Assembly (NCBI RefSeq): GCF_004134825.1
Contig: NZ_SDPN01000020.1
Location: 1-64,000, forward strand
Direction of reading: 5' to 3'
Origin: Agromyces albus
GTDB taxonomy: Bacteria > Actinomycetota > Actinomycetes > Actinomycetales > Microbacteriaceae
DNA: 64,000 bases
Shown: piece after piece, positions 19,672 to 30,259 of the stretch
How the letters are laid out: every line of letters begins with the position of its first letter
Position numbering within the stretch: the first letter of the stretch is position 1
Made by a program: the position numbers and the translations under genes
The notes under the pieces: generated by a model
What the model saw: the letters and a program-made list of their open reading frames with translations, nothing else
Databases searched by the model: none
Told to the model about the DNA's origin: nothing

Positions 19672-22329
19672 CTACCGGCCGAGCTCTCGTCGTACGGCGT
19701 CGAGCGCTGCAGGGATCGCCGACACGTCGTTGCCCCCGCCCTGTGCGAGGTCGGGCTTGCCGCCGCCACCGCCGCCGAGCACCGCGGCCATCGCCTTCGC
19801 GAGAGCGCCGGCGTTCGCGCCGGCGTCTCGAGCCGCGGGCGACGTCGCCACGATCGCGAGCGGCTTGCCGCCCACCTCGCCGGCCAGTGCCACGACGGAT
19901 GCCACGGCGCCGAGCTGGGCTCGCACGGAGAGGGCCAGGGAGCGAAGCTCGTCGCCCGAGCCGAGCGTCCCGACCGATTCCGCCACGAGGAGCACGTCGC
20001 CCGTGCGCACGGCTTTCGCCGCAAGTGCCGGCACCCGGTCGTTCAGCGCCTTCGACTCGAAGGCCTGGATGCGCTTCTCGGCTGCCTTCAGGCTCGAGAC
20101 GAGCTCGCCGACGCGGTCGACGAGTTGCTCGGGCCGCGTCTTCAGGGTCGAGGTGAGCTCGGAGACGAGCGCTCGCTCGGCGGCGAACCTGCGGAACGCC
20201 TCGAGCCCGACGAGCGATTCGACTCGACGGTTCGAAGCGCCGACGGATGACTCGCCGACGATGTTGATCATGCCGATCTCGGCACTCGTCGACACGTGCG
20301 TGCCGGCGCACAGCTCTCGCGACCATGGCCCGCCGATGTCGACGACACGTACGACGTCGCCGTACTTCTCGCCGAAGAGCGCCATCGCGCCGAGGGACTT
20401 CGCCTCGTCGAGCGGCATCTCGCGGGTGCGGACCTCGAGGTTGTCGCGAATCGCGGCGTTGGAGATCTCCTCGATCTCGCTGCGGGTCTCGGACGAGAGT
20501 GCCGAGTTCCAGCCGTAGTCGAGGCGCAGGTAGCCCGCCTTGTTGAACGATCCCGACTGGTGTGCGTTCGGCCCGAGCACCTGGCGGAGGGCCGCGTGCA
20601 CGATGTGCGTGCCGGAGTGCGCCTGGGTGGCGCCCCGCCGGTATTGCTCGTCGACGAGCGTCGTCGCGGGCACTCCCACGCCGACCTCGCCGAGGCTGAC
20701 CTTCACGGTGTGGCTGATGAGGCCCTTGATCGGCTTCTGCACGTCGAGCACCTCGAGCTCGAACCCGTCGCCGACGATGCGGCCCTGATCGGGCGCCTGA
20801 CCGCCGGACTCGGCATAGAGCGAGGTCTCGGCGAGGATCACCTCGGCCGTCTGCCCCGCACTCGCTCGAGAGACGGGCCGGCCGTCGACGAGGAGCCCGA
20901 GCACGCTGGACTGCGTGGTCAGGTCGGAGTATCCGGTGAAGATCGTCTCGCCCTTGGCGCGGAAGTCCGCGTACACGGAGAGGTCGGCGAGCACCTTCTT
21001 CTTCGACTTCGCGTCGGCCTTCGCACGGCTGCGCTGGTCGGTCATGAGCGAGTCGAACGCCCCTCGATCGACCGCGAGGCCGGCTTCCTCGGCCATCTCG
21101 AGCGTCAGCTCGATCGGGAACCCGTAGGTGTCGTGCAGGAGGAAGGCGGTGTCGCCGGCGAGCTCCGCGCTGCCAGCGCGCTTGGTCTTCTCGACGGCGA
21201 GGTCGAGGATGCCCGTGCCCGCGGTGAGCGTGCGGAGGAACGTCTCCTCTTCGCCGAGCGCAAGCTGCTCGATGTGCGTGTAGTCGGTCGCGACCTCGGG
21301 GTAGGCCGCCTTCATCGCGTCACGCGATGCCGCGAACAGCTCGCGGAACGTCGGACCCTCCACTCCGAGGAGGCGCATGGCACGGATGCTGCGACGCAGG
21401 AGCCTGCGGAGGATGTAGCCGCGCCCCTCGTTCGACGGGCTCACGCCATCGCTCATGAGCATGAGCGCGGAGCGGATGTGGTCGGCGATGATGCGCATTC
21501 GCACATCGTCGTCGTGATCGGCTCCGTACCGACGCCCCGAGAGCTCCGCTGCGCGATCGAGCACGGGACGCACCTGGTCGATCTCGTACATGTTCTCGAC
21601 GCCCTGCTTGATGAACGCGACGCGCTCGAGGCCCATGCCGGTGTCGATGTTCTTCTTCGGCAGCTCCCTGACGATGCGGAAGTCGGTCTTCGACTTCACG
21701 TCGTCGATGAGGTACTGCATGAACACGAGGTTCCAGATCTCGACATAGCGGTCGTCATCGGTGGCCGGGCCGCCGTCGGCACCATACGCGGGGCCGCGAT
21801 CGAAGAAGATCTCCGAGCACGGGCCGGCAGGGCCGGGCTGGCCGGTGTGCCAGTAGTTCGTGTCTTTGTCGAGGCGCTGGATGCGCTCCTCGGGCAGGCC
21901 GGCGATCTGCTTCCAGAGCTCGATCGCCTCGTCGTCGTCTTTGTAGACGGTGACCCAGAGGTCGTTCGGGTCGAAGCCGTACCCGCCATCGGCCTCGGGA
22001 GTGGTGAGCAGCTCCCACGCCATGCCGATGGCGCCTTCCTTGAAGTAGTCGCCGAACGAGAAGTTGCCGTTCATCTGGAAGAACGTGCCGTGTCGCGGGG
22101 TCTTGCCGACTTCCTCGATGTCGTTCGTGCGGATGCACTTCTGCACGCTCGTGGCCCGCGGGTACGGCGCCGGAACCAACCCCGTGAGGTACGGCACGAA
22201 CGGCACCATTCCGGCGACCGTGAAGAGCAGCGTCGGGTCGTCGGAGACGAGCGAGGCCGAGGGCACGACGGCGTGTCCGCGCTCGGCGAAGAAGTCCAGC
22301 CAACGCTGGCGGATGTCGGCAGTCTGCAT
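19672..22329 (-). CDS. alaS: Alanine--tRNA ligase
   Basis: Charges tRNA-Ala and edits mischarged serine/glycine. It is 885 residues from the ATG at 22329 (MQTADIRQRWLDFFAERGH); a start six codons further up is possible but less family-like. The class II core is at the N-terminus (FTVAGMVPFVPYLTG, MNGNFSFGDYFKEGAI), the editing-domain metal motifs are HSGTHIVHAALRQ and ELCAGTHVS, and a glycine-rich C-Ala domain ends GGGGGGKPDLAQGGGND. It is followed closely by ruvX and mltG, the standard actinobacterial order. Confidence 0.97.
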   Translation of the reverse strand: MQTADIRQRWLDFFAERGHAVVPSASLVSDDPTLLFTVAGMVPFVPYLTGLVPAPYPRATSVQKCIRTNDIEEVGKTPRHGTFFQMNGNFSFGDYFKEGAIGMAWELLTTPEADGGYGFDPNDLWVTVYKDDDEAIELWKQIAGLPEERIQRLDKDTNYWHTGQPGPAGPCSEIFFDRGPAYGADGGPATDDDRYVEIWNLVFMQYLIDDVKSKTDFRIVRELPKKNIDTGMGLERVAFIKQGVENMYEIDQVRPVLDRAAELSGRRYGADHDDDVRMRIIADHIRSALMLMSDGVSPSNEGRGYILRRLLRRSIRAMRLLGVEGPTFRELFAASRDAMKAAYPEVATDYTHIEQLALGEEETFLRTLTAGTGILDLAVEKTKRAGSAELAGDTAFLLHDTYGFPIELTLEMAEEAGLAVDRGAFDSLMTDQRSRAKADAKSKKKVLADLSVYADFRAKGETIFTGYSDLTTQSSVLGLLVDGRPVSRASAGQTAEVILAETSLYAESGGQAPDQGRIVGDGFELEVLDVQKPIKGLISHTVKVSLGEVGVGVPATTLVDEQYRRGATQAHSGTHIVHAALRQVLGPNAHQSGSFNKAGYLRLDYGWNSALSSETRSEIEEISNAAIRDNLEVRTREMPLDEAKSLGAMALFGEKYGDVVRVVDIGGPWSRELCAGTHVSTSAEIGMINIVGESSVGASNRRVESLVGLEAFRRFAAERALVSELTSTLKTRPEQLVDRVGELVSSLKAAEKRIQAFESKALNDRVPALAAKAVRTGDVLLVAESVGTLGSGDELRSLALSVRAQLGAVASVVALAGEVGGKPLAIVATSPAARDAGANAGALAKAMAAVLGGGGGGKPDLAQGGGNDVSAIPAALDAVRRELGR

Positions 22330-22382
22330 GGTTCCGTTCTGGATCACGCCCGGGTCATCCGGGCCTCAACGTGGTCGGGCGC

Positions 22383-22586
22383 TCAGCGACCCGGGACTGC
22401 GTCGCCCGATTCGGCTCGCAGCTCGGCGTCGCGGGCGTGGTACCCCTCGGCGATGGCATTGCCGAATGCACGGGCCTTCGCGTCGATGGATGAGAAGAAG
22501 TCCTGACCCTGCTTGGTCTGGTTCATCTGGTGCGCGACGACGAACCCGGCTGCAACGCCGGCGGTGAACCACAGAATGCTCTTCAC
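22383..22586 (-). CDS. Small single-pass membrane protein (DUF6167-like)
   Basis: A 67-residue protein from a GTG start with a good Shine-Dalgarno (GGGAG, about 7 nt upstream). The N-terminus is one membrane helix (SILWFTAGVAAGFVVAHQ) followed by a soluble helix with repeated acidic and basic residues (DFFSSIDAKARAFGNAIAEG). It lies between rpsD and alaS, where actinobacteria commonly carry one or two small membrane proteins. It is easy to miss because of its GTG start and size. The function is unknown. Confidence 0.75.
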   Translation of the reverse strand: MKSILWFTAGVAAGFVVAHQMNQTKQGQDFFSSIDAKARAFGNAIAEGYHARDAELRAESGDAVPGR

Positions 22587-22677
22587 GGAATGCTCCCTGC
22601 TCGATCTCTCGCCGATGCGGTGCGCTCGGCACGCCTCGAACCAGTCTAGTGGCGCGCAATGCGGGCGCCGAAGACGG

Positions 22678-22711
22678 AACAGGGGCCGCGGGAAACCCCG
22701 CGACCCCTGTT
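22678..22711 (-). terminator. rpsD terminator
   Basis: A 15-bp stem (arms 22678-22692 and 22697-22711, one G-U pair) with a GUUU loop begins 15 nt after the rpsD stop. The distal arm ends in UGUUCC. Confidence 0.85.
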
Positions 22712-22725
22712 CTGATGCCGTTGCG

Positions 22726-23349
22726 TCAGCGAGCGGCGTAGTACTCCACGACGAGCTGCACGTCACACGTGACGGGGACCTCGGCGCGCTTCGGGCGACG
22801 CAGGAGGCGGGCCTGGAGCTTGTCGAGCTCGACCTCGAGGTAACCCGGCACACGCGGGAGCAGGTCGACGTGACCGCCTGCGGCCGCGACCTGGAAGGGC
22901 TCGGTGCCCTCGCTGCGTGCCTTGACGTGCACGAGCTGACCCGGCTTCACGCGGAACGAGGGACGGTCGACGAGCTGGCCGTCGACGAGGATGTGGCGGT
23001 GCACCACGAACTGGCGAGCCTGCGTGATGGTGCGGGCGAAGCCGGCGCGGAGCACGAGCGCGTCGAGGCGCATCTCGAGCAGCTCGACGAGGTTCTCACC
23101 CGTCAGGCCCTCGGTGCGGCGGGCCTCGTTGAACGCGATGCGAAGCTGCTTCTCGCGGATGCCGTACTGGGCGCGAAGACGCTGCTTCTCGCGCAGACGC
23201 ACGGCGTAGTCGGAGTCGGTCTTGCGCTTGGTGCGGCCGTGCTCACCGGGAGCGTAGGGACGCTTCTCCATGTAGCGGGCGGCCTTCGGGGTCAGGGCGA
23301 CGCCGAGTGCGCGGGAGAGGCGGGTCTTGCTGCGTGACTGGTTCGACAC
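22726..23349 (-). CDS. rpsD: 30S ribosomal protein S4
   Basis: Primary 16S rRNA-binding protein that nucleates the 30S body. The 207-residue protein has the S4 N-terminal domain and the S4 RNA-binding domain (LEMRLDALVLRAGFARTITQARQFVVHRHILVDGQ). The N-terminal zinc cysteines of some S4 proteins are absent, so this is the zinc-independent form. It starts at GTG with the Shine-Dalgarno GAAAGGA. It is monocistronic here, away from the rpsM-rpsK-rpoA cluster, as is normal in Microbacteriaceae. The 207 bases upstream hold its promoter but no further gene. Confidence 0.97.
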   Translation of the reverse strand: MSNQSRSKTRLSRALGVALTPKAARYMEKRPYAPGEHGRTKRKTDSDYAVRLREKQRLRAQYGIREKQLRIAFNEARRTEGLTGENLVELLEMRLDALVLRAGFARTITQARQFVVHRHILVDGQLVDRPSFRVKPGQLVHVKARSEGTEPFQVAAAGGHVDLLPRVPGYLEVELDKLQARLLRRPKRAEVPVTCDVQLVVEYYAAR

Positions 23350-23556
23350 GAATGTCCTTTCGGAAGAATCTCAAACGGTTGGTTCCAGGCGCGCTGGGCG
23401 CCGGAAGTCTTGTCAGAGGGGTTCGCCACGGGCAGACCGGCTACAGGTCTCGCCCCTTCACCGTGGAAACCGCGCAGCCGCACGCGAGAATCAGGCTTCA
23501 GGCCAACGGATATGCTATCACGCCGAAGGCCCGTTGCCCACGCGCCATCGCCAGTA

Positions 23557-24945
23557 TCAGCGCTCGCCGCGCACGATGCGCCTGATCTTCGCGAGACGGG
23601 CCGAGACGTCGCGCTCGTTGCCGTGCTCGGTCGGCTCGTAGTACACCGCGCCGCGGAGCGACTCGGGCAGGTACTCCTGCGCAACGACGCCGATCGCATC
23701 GTCGTGCGGATACCGATAGCCCTTGCCGTGCCCGAGCCGCTTGGCGCCGGGATAGTGCGCGTCGCGGAGGTGCTTGGGCACACGCCCCGCCTTGCCCTCG
23801 CGCACGTCGGCGATGGCTCGGTCGATGCCCATATAGGCGGCGTTCGACTTCGGCGCCGTCGCCAGGTGCACGACCGCTTGCGCAAGTGGGATGCGGCCCT
23901 CGGGCATGCCGATGTACTGCACGGCATCGGCTGCTGCCACCGCGACGCCGAGCGCACTCGGATCGGCGAGGCCGATGTCTTCGGAGGCGAGCACGATGAT
24001 GCGCCGCGCGATGAACCGTGGATCTTCGCCCGCCTCGATCATGCGGGCGAGGTAGTGCAGGGACGCGTCGACGTCGCTCCCCCGCACCGACTTGATGAAC
24101 GCGCTGATCACGTCGTAGTGCTCGTCGCCGTTGCGGTCGTAGCGGAGCAGCGCGCGGTCGACGGCGCGCGCCACGATGTCGGCGGTGATGACGGGCTTCG
24201 CGGGTGCTGCGGCATCCGTCTCGGCGTCGTCGGTCGCCGACGATTCGTCTTCGGCCGCCGGCGTGGACTGCGCGGCCGCCACGGATGCCGCCTCGAGGGC
24301 CGTGAGCGCGCGGCGGGCGTCGCCCGAGGCGAGCCGGATGATCGCGGCACGTGCCTCGGCATCGAGCTCGAACCTGCCTGCCAGCCCACGCGGATCTTCG
24401 ACCGCGCGGTCGACGAGCACGCCGAGGTCGTCGTCGGTGAGGAGTTCGAGCGTGAGCAGGAGCGAACGCGACAGGAGCGGCGAGATGACCGAGAACGACG
24501 GATTCTCGGTGGTCGCGGCGACGAGGATGACCCAACCGTTCTCGACTCCCGGCAGCAGGGCGTCTTGCTGGGCCTTCGTGAAGCGGTGGATCTCGTCGAG
24601 GAAGAGCACCGTGGAGAGCCCGTACAGATCGCGGCTCGCTCGCGCCTCCTCCATCACCTGGCGGACGTCGCGCACTCCGGCGCTCACGGCCGAGAGCTCG
24701 ACGAATTTACGCCCCGATGAGCGCGCGATCGCCTGCGCGAGCGTGGTCTTGCCCGTTCCGGGCGGCCCCCACAGGATGACGGAGACGGAGCCGGACTCGC
24801 CCGAGCGGTCGCCGGCGAGTGCCACGAGCGGCGAACCCGGGGTGAGGAGGTGTCGCTGGCCGGCGACCTCGTCGAGGCTCGTCGGTCGCATGCGCACCGC
24901 GAGGGGGGTAGCGCCGGAGCGCAGGCCCGGGCCGGAGTCCACCAT
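23557..24945 (-). CDS. rarA: Replication-associated recombination protein A (AAA+ ATPase)
   Basis: Clamp-loader-like AAA+ ATPase (RarA/MgsA, Mgs1/WRNIP1 family) acting at stalled replication forks. Walker [17 protein letters not shown] is near residue 65, Walker [12 protein letters not shown] follows, and the sensor region [20 protein letters not shown] is intact; the C-terminal tetramerisation domain ends [17 protein letters not shown] low-complexity acidic insert ([20 protein letters not shown]) sits in the middle. The start is uncertain: ATG 24945 ([20 protein letters not shown]) is used, and ATG 24975 is possible. It diverges from the cyclophilin gene. Confidence 0.93.
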   Translation of the reverse strand: MVDSGPGLRSGATPLAVRMRPTSLDEVAGQRHLLTPGSPLVALAGDRSGESGSVSVILWGPPGTGKTTLAQAIARSSGRKFVELSAVSAGVRDVRQVMEEARASRDLYGLSTVLFLDEIHRFTKAQQDALLPGVENGWVILVAATTENPSFSVISPLLSRSLLLTLELLTDDDLGVLVDRAVEDPRGLAGRFELDAEARAAIIRLASGDARRALTALEAASVAAAQSTPAAEDESSATDDAETDAAAPAKPVITADIVARAVDRALLRYDRNGDEHYDVISAFIKSVRGSDVDASLHYLARMIEAGEDPRFIARRIIVLASEDIGLADPSALGVAVAAADAVQYIGMPEGRIPLAQAVVHLATAPKSNAAYMGIDRAIADVREGKAGRVPKHLRDAHYPGAKRLGHGKGYRYPHDDAIGVVAQEYLPESLRGAVYYEPTEHGNERDVSARLAKIRRIVRGER

Positions 24946-25097
24946 GCTTCTCAGCGTAGTCGCGGCATCCGACATGGAAACCCGGTGCGTGGAAGCCGCG
25001 CAACGTCGAGGTTCGAGGGTGCCGGCGGGTCGGCGATTGGTGCGCACACCGGGGCTTGCGTAGAGTCGGCACGCAGGAGTCCCGAGAAGGAGCATGC

Positions 25098-25877
25098 GTG
25101 GCATCGAACGACCGACAGGCGCGTGAAGAACGAGCGCGCCTGCGCACCTACCAGGCCCGGCAGGAAGTGCACGTCCGAAAGCAGCGCCGCCGCACTCGCG
25201 ACAACGTCATCGCGAGCCTCGCGCTCGTCGTCGTGCTCGCCCTCGCGACGGGCGCGCAGCTCTTCTACTTCAGCGGCGGACCGGGCGCGACCGAGCCGGC
25301 GGCGACCGAGACGCCCGCGCCGTCCACGCCTCCCGGCGAGAACCATGGCGACGTGCCCTCCGCCGACCTCGCAGAAGGACGCACCTGGACCGGCACGCTC
25401 ACGCTCAACGACATCCCACTCGGGATCGAGCTCGACGGTGCCGCCGCGCCGCAGGCCGCCTCGAGCGAGATCAACCTGATCCAGGCGGGCTTCTACAACG
25501 GGCTCGGCTGCCACCGCCTGACGAAAGACAACATCTGGGTGCTCCAGTGCGGTGACCCGGTCGGCGATGGCAGCGGTGGTCCCGGCTACAGCTACGGCCC
25601 CATCGAGAACGCGCCCGCCGACAACCAGTACCCCGCCGGCACGATCGCGATCGCCCGCCAGCAGCAGAACGCCTACAGCCAGGGCAGCCAGTTCTTCATC
25701 GTCTACGAAGACACGACCCTCACGGCCGATGAGGCCGGCGGGTACACCGTCGTCGGTCGCGTCACGAGCGGGCTCGGCGCGCTCCGAGCGGGCATCACCG
25801 ACGCCGGCACGGCCGACGGCCAGAGCGACGGCGCCCCCGCGGTGCCCGTCACGATCAGCGGGTTCACGATCGAGTGA
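25098..25877 (+). CDS. Membrane-anchored cyclophilin-type peptidyl-prolyl isomerase
   Basis: A 259-residue protein: a basic cytoplasmic N-terminus rich in arginine and glutamine (about 1-35), one membrane anchor ([20 protein letters not shown]), a proline/threonine linker and an extracytoplasmic cyclophilin domain (about 95-259). Domain motifs include [12 protein letters not shown], the QGSQFFIVY core and [11 protein letters not shown]. It should help fold exported proteins. The GTG at 25098 is chosen because AAGGAG lies five bases upstream. It is the first of a plus-strand group with the DUF349 gene. Confidence 0.9.
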   Translation: MASNDRQAREERARLRTYQARQEVHVRKQRRRTRDNVIASLALVVVLALATGAQLFYFSGGPGATEPAATETPAPSTPPGENHGDVPSADLAEGRTWTGTLTLNDIPLGIELDGAAAPQAASSEINLIQAGFYNGLGCHRLTKDNIWVLQCGDPVGDGSGGPGYSYGPIENAPADNQYPAGTIAIARQQQNAYSQGSQFFIVYEDTTLTADEAGGYTVVGRVTSGLGALRAGITDAGTADGQSDGAPAVPVTISGFTIE

Positions 25878-25964
25878 CGATCCGCGCCGCCTGTGAGCGG
25901 TGCAATAGGCTTGATGCCGCAACGCCGCCCCCGGGCGGCACCCGACCTATGACAAGGTGAGGCC

Positions 25965-27197
25965 GTGTCCGAATCAGAGCAGCAACCGTGGGGCCGCGTC
26001 GACGAGACGGGCACCGTCTTCGTGCGGACGAACGAGGGCGAGCGTGCCGTCGGTCAATATCCCGACGGCTCGGCTGAGGAGGCCATGGCGTACTTCGAGC
26101 GCAAGTACGCCGATCTCGCCGGACAGGTGACCCTGCTCGAGCAGCGCGTTCGCAGGGGCGCTCCGGCCGCGGATGTCGCGAAGGCCGTGACGAAGCTGCG
26201 CGAGTCGGTGGCCGAGGCCAAAGCCGTCGGCGACCTCGAGGCACTCGCGCGCCGCCTCGAGGCGCTCTCCGGCACCGCACAGGAGCTCACCGAGCAGCAG
26301 CAGGCTGAGGCGAAGGCCGCGGTGGCCGAGGCGATCGCCGAGCGCACCAAGGTCGTCGAGCAGGCCGAGGCGCTGGCCGCGCAAGATCCCGCCAAGACGC
26401 AGTGGAAGCAGGCCACCGCCGAGCTCGACGAGCTCTTCGCGACGTGGCAACGCCAGCAGCAAGATGGTCCCCGCCTGCCGAAGAACGAGGCCAACGAACT
26501 CTGGAAGCGCTTCCGCACCGCGCGATCGACGATCGAGCAGCACCGCAAGGCGTTCTTCGCCGAACTCGACGCCGCCCATCGCGACGTGCGGTCGCGCAAG
26601 CAGCAGCTCATCGAGCGTGCCGAGGCCCTCGCGCCCCGTGGCGCCGACGCCGTGGCCGACTACCGCAGCCTGCTCGACGAGTGGAAGCTCGCGGGCCGCG
26701 CCGGCAAGAAGCTCGACGACACGCTGTGGGCGAAGTTCAAGGCAGCCGGCGACGTGCTCTTCCAGGCCAAGGCCGAGATCGACGCTCAAGAGGACGAGGC
26801 CTACCAGGCGAACCTCACCGAGAAGCTCGCGCTGCTCGATGAGGCCGAGAAGCTCCTCACCGAGCGCGACCCGAAGCAGGCGCGTTCGTCCCTGAACCGC
26901 CTCCAGCGCGCATGGGACGAGATCGGAAAGGTCCCCCGCGACCAGATCCGCGTCGTCGAAGACCGACTCCGCAAGGTCGAGACGCACGTGCGGTCGCTCG
27001 AAGACGAGCACTGGCAGCGCGAAGATCCCGAGAAGAAGGCTCGATCCGAGGGCATGCTCGGCCAGCTCCAAGACGCCATCGCCAAGCTCGAAGACGAACT
27101 CGCCGCCGCTGAGGCATCGGGTGACGCGAAAGCGGCGGCCACCGCCCGCGAGGCGCTCGAGGCTCGACGCGCATGGCTGAAGGCCGTCGGCGGCTGA
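25965..27197 (+). CDS. DUF349 domain protein
   Basis: A 410-residue, almost wholly alpha-helical protein with several DUF349 repeats (for example EAKAVGDLEALARRLEAL, TAELDELFATWQRQQ, LWKRFRTARSTIEQHRKAFF, and LWAKFKAAGDVLFQAKAEID). Long charged helices suggest coiled coils. The N-terminus (WGRVDETGTVFVRTNEGERA) is a short conserved beta-rich segment seen in actinobacterial homologues. The family is conserved next to rel in this phylum; its molecular job is not established. The start is GTG with a Shine-Dalgarno-like AAGGTGAGG upstream. Confidence 0.88.
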   Translation: MSESEQQPWGRVDETGTVFVRTNEGERAVGQYPDGSAEEAMAYFERKYADLAGQVTLLEQRVRRGAPAADVAKAVTKLRESVAEAKAVGDLEALARRLEALSGTAQELTEQQQAEAKAAVAEAIAERTKVVEQAEALAAQDPAKTQWKQATAELDELFATWQRQQQDGPRLPKNEANELWKRFRTARSTIEQHRKAFFAELDAAHRDVRSRKQQLIERAEALAPRGADAVADYRSLLDEWKLAGRAGKKLDDTLWAKFKAAGDVLFQAKAEIDAQEDEAYQANLTEKLALLDEAEKLLTERDPKQARSSLNRLQRAWDEIGKVPRDQIRVVEDRLRKVETHVRSLEDEHWQREDPEKKARSEGMLGQLQDAIAKLEDELAAAEASGDAKAAATAREALEARRAWLKAVGG

Positions 27198-27350
27198 TTC
27201 GCCGCGGGCGGTTCACGTCCGACCTCCGAGCGCCGAGCGGCGCACCGCAAGCCGCTCGGCGCCGCTGACTCTGCCGCGGCGTCACGCCGCGACTCTCGGT
27301 TGTCCACAGTTCAGGGCTCAACGGCATTCTGCTGGCCGGATTGCCGCACC

Positions 27351-27944
27351 ATGGGCTCCATGGCTCGACTCCCCGCGGTGCTCGGCACCGATGATCTCCC
27401 CCTCGCCGAACTCTGCGCGGCGCGCATCGACGGCGAGCTCGTCGCGATCGACGACGGCTGGAGCCCGATCGACGAACCCGACCTTCCCTCCCTTCGCGCG
27501 GCCGTCGTAGCGCTTCGCTCACCCCGGGCACTCGTGATCGAGCGCCTGTCGGCCGCCTGGGTCTACGGCGCGCTGCATGCTCCTCCGGCGATCGCGCAGT
27601 TCTGCGTGCCGCACCGGTCGAGGATCGCGGTCATCAGCGATCATCGGTCGATCGTTCGCGAGGTCACGATCGACGAGGCCGACATCGTCGACTTCGGCGC
27701 CTCCCGCTGCACGTCCGTCGCCCGCACCGCATTCGACCTCTTGCGCGAGTCCGCGCTCACCGACGACGAGTCCGAATCCGTGGTCGCGGCGCTCTTCGCC
27801 GACCGCCCGGGCCTTGCCGATGAGGTGCAGCTGCGATTCGACGAGGCCCGGCGGATGCCGCACAAGCTGCGCGCGCTCGAACGCCTCGACCGTGCACGGC
27901 TCGCCGGGTCAGTGCGGCAGGCTCAGCCGTCGCTCACCCGATAG
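27351..27944 (+). CDS. AbiEi-like antitoxin-family protein
   Basis: About 197 residues. The pattern of an N-terminal domain ([20 protein letters not shown]), a central [20 protein letters not shown] strand pair and [15 protein letters not shown] followed by a helical C-terminus is the one usually annotated as type IV toxin-antitoxin AbiEi-like in Microbacteriaceae. No AbiEii nucleotidyltransferase toxin lies next to it, so a toxin-antitoxin role is not supported here. The start is one of two nearby ATGs (27351 or 27360). The 3' end overlaps the convergent rel gene by 22 nt. The stretch 27198-27350 holds nothing recognisable. Confidence 0.6.
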   Translation: MGSMARLPAVLGTDDLPLAELCAARIDGELVAIDDGWSPIDEPDLPSLRAAVVALRSPRALVIERLSAAWVYGALHAPPAIAQFCVPHRSRIAVISDHRSIVREVTIDEADIVDFGASRCTSVARTAFDLLRESALTDDESESVVAALFADRPGLADEVQLRFDEARRMPHKLRALERLDRARLAGSVRQAQPSLTR

Positions 27945-30181
27945 ACGTCGTAGACCGCATCGATGCGGCGCACGGCGTTGAGCACGCGATCGAGGTGCGT
28001 CGTGTCGCCCATCTCGAAGACGAATCTGCTGATCGCCAGGCGATCGGTCGAGGTGGAGACGTTCGCCGAGAGGATGTTGACGTGGTGTTCCGAGAGCACG
28101 CGCGTGACATCCGACAGCAATCCGGCACGATCGAGGGCTTCGATCTGGATGTGCACGAGGAAGATGCTCTTCGAGCTCGGCGCCCACTCCACGTCGATCA
28201 TGCGCTCGGGCTCGCGCATCAACGACTGCACGTTGTGGCAGTTCGCCTGGTGCACCGAGACGCCCGAGCCTCTCGTGATGAAGCCGACGATGGCGTCACC
28301 GGGAACCGGTGTGCAACAACGCGCGAGCTTCACGAGGATGTCGGGAGCTCCGCGCACGAGCACACCCGAGTCCGAGCTGCGTGGCAGCGGGCGCGAGCGC
28401 ACCGGGATCGGCAGGTCGGGTTCGTCGCCTTCATCGACGTCGCGCACGAGCGCGACGACCTTTTCGAGCACCGACTGGGTCGAGACGTGCCCCTCGCCGA
28501 CCGCGGCATACAGCGACGAGACGTCGTCGTAGTGCAGCTGTGCTGCAACCTCGGCGAACGACTCCTGGCTCATCAGCTTCTGCAGCGGCAGGTTCTGCTT
28601 GCGCATGGCACGTGCGATCGCATCGCGGCCCTGCTCGATCGCCTCGTCGCGTCGTTCCTTCGTGAACCACTGGCGGATCTTGTTCCGGGCACGCGGGCTC
28701 TTCACGAAGCCCAGCCAGTCCTTGCTGGGGCCCGAGTCGGGGTTCTTCGACGTGAACACCTCGACGACGTCGCCGCTCGACAGCTCGCTCTCGAGCGGCA
28801 CGAGCCGGCCGTTGACCTTCGCGCCCATCGTGCGGTGCCCGACCTCGGTGTGCACCGCGTAGGCGAAGTCGACAGGAGTGGAGCCGGCGGGAAGGCCGAT
28901 CACGCGGCCCTTCGGCGTGAAGACGTAGACCTCCTTGGCGCCGATCTCGAACCGCAGCGAGTCGAGGAACTCCCCCGGATCGGCGGTCTCGGCCTGCCAA
29001 TCGGAGATGTGCGCGAGCCAGGCCATGTCGGTCTCGCTCTGGCCGCCCGTCTGCTTGTCGGCGGTACGGCCCGCGGCGAGCCGCTCCTTGTACTTCCAGT
29101 GCGCCGCGACGCCGAACTCGGCGCGCTGGTGCATGTCGTGCGTTCGGATCTGGATTTCGACCGCGCGACCCTTGGGGCCGATGACAGTCGTGTGCAGCGA
29201 CTGGTACAGGTTGAACTTCGGTGTGGCGATGTAGTCCTTGAAACGACCCGGCAGCGGGGTCCATCGTGCATGGATCGCACCGAGCACGGCATAGCAGTCA
29301 CGCACCGAGTTGACGAGCACGCGGATGCCGACGAGGTCGTAGATCTCATCGAAGTCCCGGCCGCGCACGATCATCTTCTGGTAGATCGAGTAGTACTGCT
29401 TCGGGCGCCCCACGACCTTGCCACGGATCTTCGCGCTCTTCAGGTCGTCGTTCACGAGGTCGATGACGTTCTGCACGAACTCCTCGCGCTGCGGGGTGCG
29501 CTGCTTCACGAGGCTCTCGATCTCGGCGTAGAGCTTGGGGTACAGCACCGCGAACGAGAGGTCTTCGAGCTCGAGCTTGATGGCCTGGATACCGAGCCGG
29601 TGCGCGAGCGGCGCATAGATCTCGAGCGTCTCGGTGGCCTTGCGCGCCGCGGACTCCGCCGGGACGAATCCCCAGGTGCGGGCGTTGTGCAGTCGGTCGG
29701 CGAGCTTGATGATGAGCACGCGGATGTCCTTCGACATCGCGACGATCATCTTGCGAACGGTCTCCGCCTGCGTGGAGTCGCCGTACTTGACCTTGTCGAG
29801 CTTCGTGACGCCGTCGACGAGCATCGCGATCTCGTCGCCGAAGTCGGCCCGCACCTGATCGAGCGTGTACGACGTGTCTTCCACAGTGTCGTGCAGCAGC
29901 GCCGCAGCGATGGTCTTCGACCCGATGCCGAGGTCGGCGAGGATCTGCGCGACCGCGACGGGATGCGTGATGTAGGGCTCACCACTCTTGCGCTTCTGGC
30001 CCTCGTGCGCGCGCTCCGCCACGGTATAGGCGCGCTCGACGAGCGAGATGTCGGCTTTCGGGTGATGCATCCGCACGGTACGCAGCAGCGTGTCGACGGC
30101 CCCGGAGGGCTGCGCCTTCGAGAAGATGCGTGGCACCAGACGGCGCAGCGATGCCGTCGAGTTGACCCCGGTCTCCGTCAT
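27923..30181 (-). CDS. rel: Bifunctional (p)ppGpp synthetase/hydrolase
   Basis: Makes and degrades the stringent-response alarmone. The 752-residue protein contains the HD hydrolase domain with LLHDTVEDT (H97-D98), the synthetase domain (about 245-360; [20 protein letters not shown] and [12 protein letters not shown]), a TGS domain ([19 protein letters not shown]), a zinc-finger/helical region ([11 protein letters not shown]) and a C-terminal ACT domain ([20 protein letters not shown]). Both catalytic halves look intact, as expected for the single long RSH of actinobacteria. GGAGG lies before the ATG. It is preceded by secD-secF on the same strand. Confidence 0.97.
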   Translation of the reverse strand: MTETGVNSTASLRRLVPRIFSKAQPSGAVDTLLRTVRMHHPKADISLVERAYTVAERAHEGQKRKSGEPYITHPVAVAQILADLGIGSKTIAAALLHDTVEDTSYTLDQVRADFGDEIAMLVDGVTKLDKVKYGDSTQAETVRKMIVAMSKDIRVLIIKLADRLHNARTWGFVPAESAARKATETLEIYAPLAHRLGIQAIKLELEDLSFAVLYPKLYAEIESLVKQRTPQREEFVQNVIDLVNDDLKSAKIRGKVVGRPKQYYSIYQKMIVRGRDFDEIYDLVGIRVLVNSVRDCYAVLGAIHARWTPLPGRFKDYIATPKFNLYQSLHTTVIGPKGRAVEIQIRTHDMHQRAEFGVAAHWKYKERLAAGRTADKQTGGQSETDMAWLAHISDWQAETADPGEFLDSLRFEIGAKEVYVFTPKGRVIGLPAGSTPVDFAYAVHTEVGHRTMGAKVNGRLVPLESELSSGDVVEVFTSKNPDSGPSKDWLGFVKSPRARNKIRQWFTKERRDEAIEQGRDAIARAMRKQNLPLQKLMSQESFAEVAAQLHYDDVSSLYAAVGEGHVSTQSVLEKVVALVRDVDEGDEPDLPIPVRSRPLPRSSDSGVLVRGAPDILVKLARCCTPVPGDAIVGFITRGSGVSVHQANCHNVQSLMREPERMIDVEWAPSSKSIFLVHIQIEALDRAGLLSDVTRVLSEHHVNILSANVSTSTDRLAISRFVFEMGDTTHLDRVLNAVRRIDAVYDVYRVSDG

Positions 30182-30213
30182 CGCTCAGCACCTCCAGAAC
30201 TCAATTATCGCCG

Positions 30214-30219
30214 TTCCGG
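30214..30219 (-). promoter_or_regulatory. Putative -10 element of rel
   Basis: GATAAT on the minus strand, 33 nt upstream of the rel ATG, in an AT-rich patch (AATTGAG downstream) unusual for this sequence. No clear -35 is visible. Confidence 0.45.
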
Positions 30220-30259
30220 AGTGCCGCCCCCGCCGGCAGGCTGACGCCTGACGCGAACA

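Noticed and set aside
27351-27944. Type IV toxin-antitoxin system
   Set aside because: Only an AbiEi-like protein is present; there is no AbiEii partner on either side.
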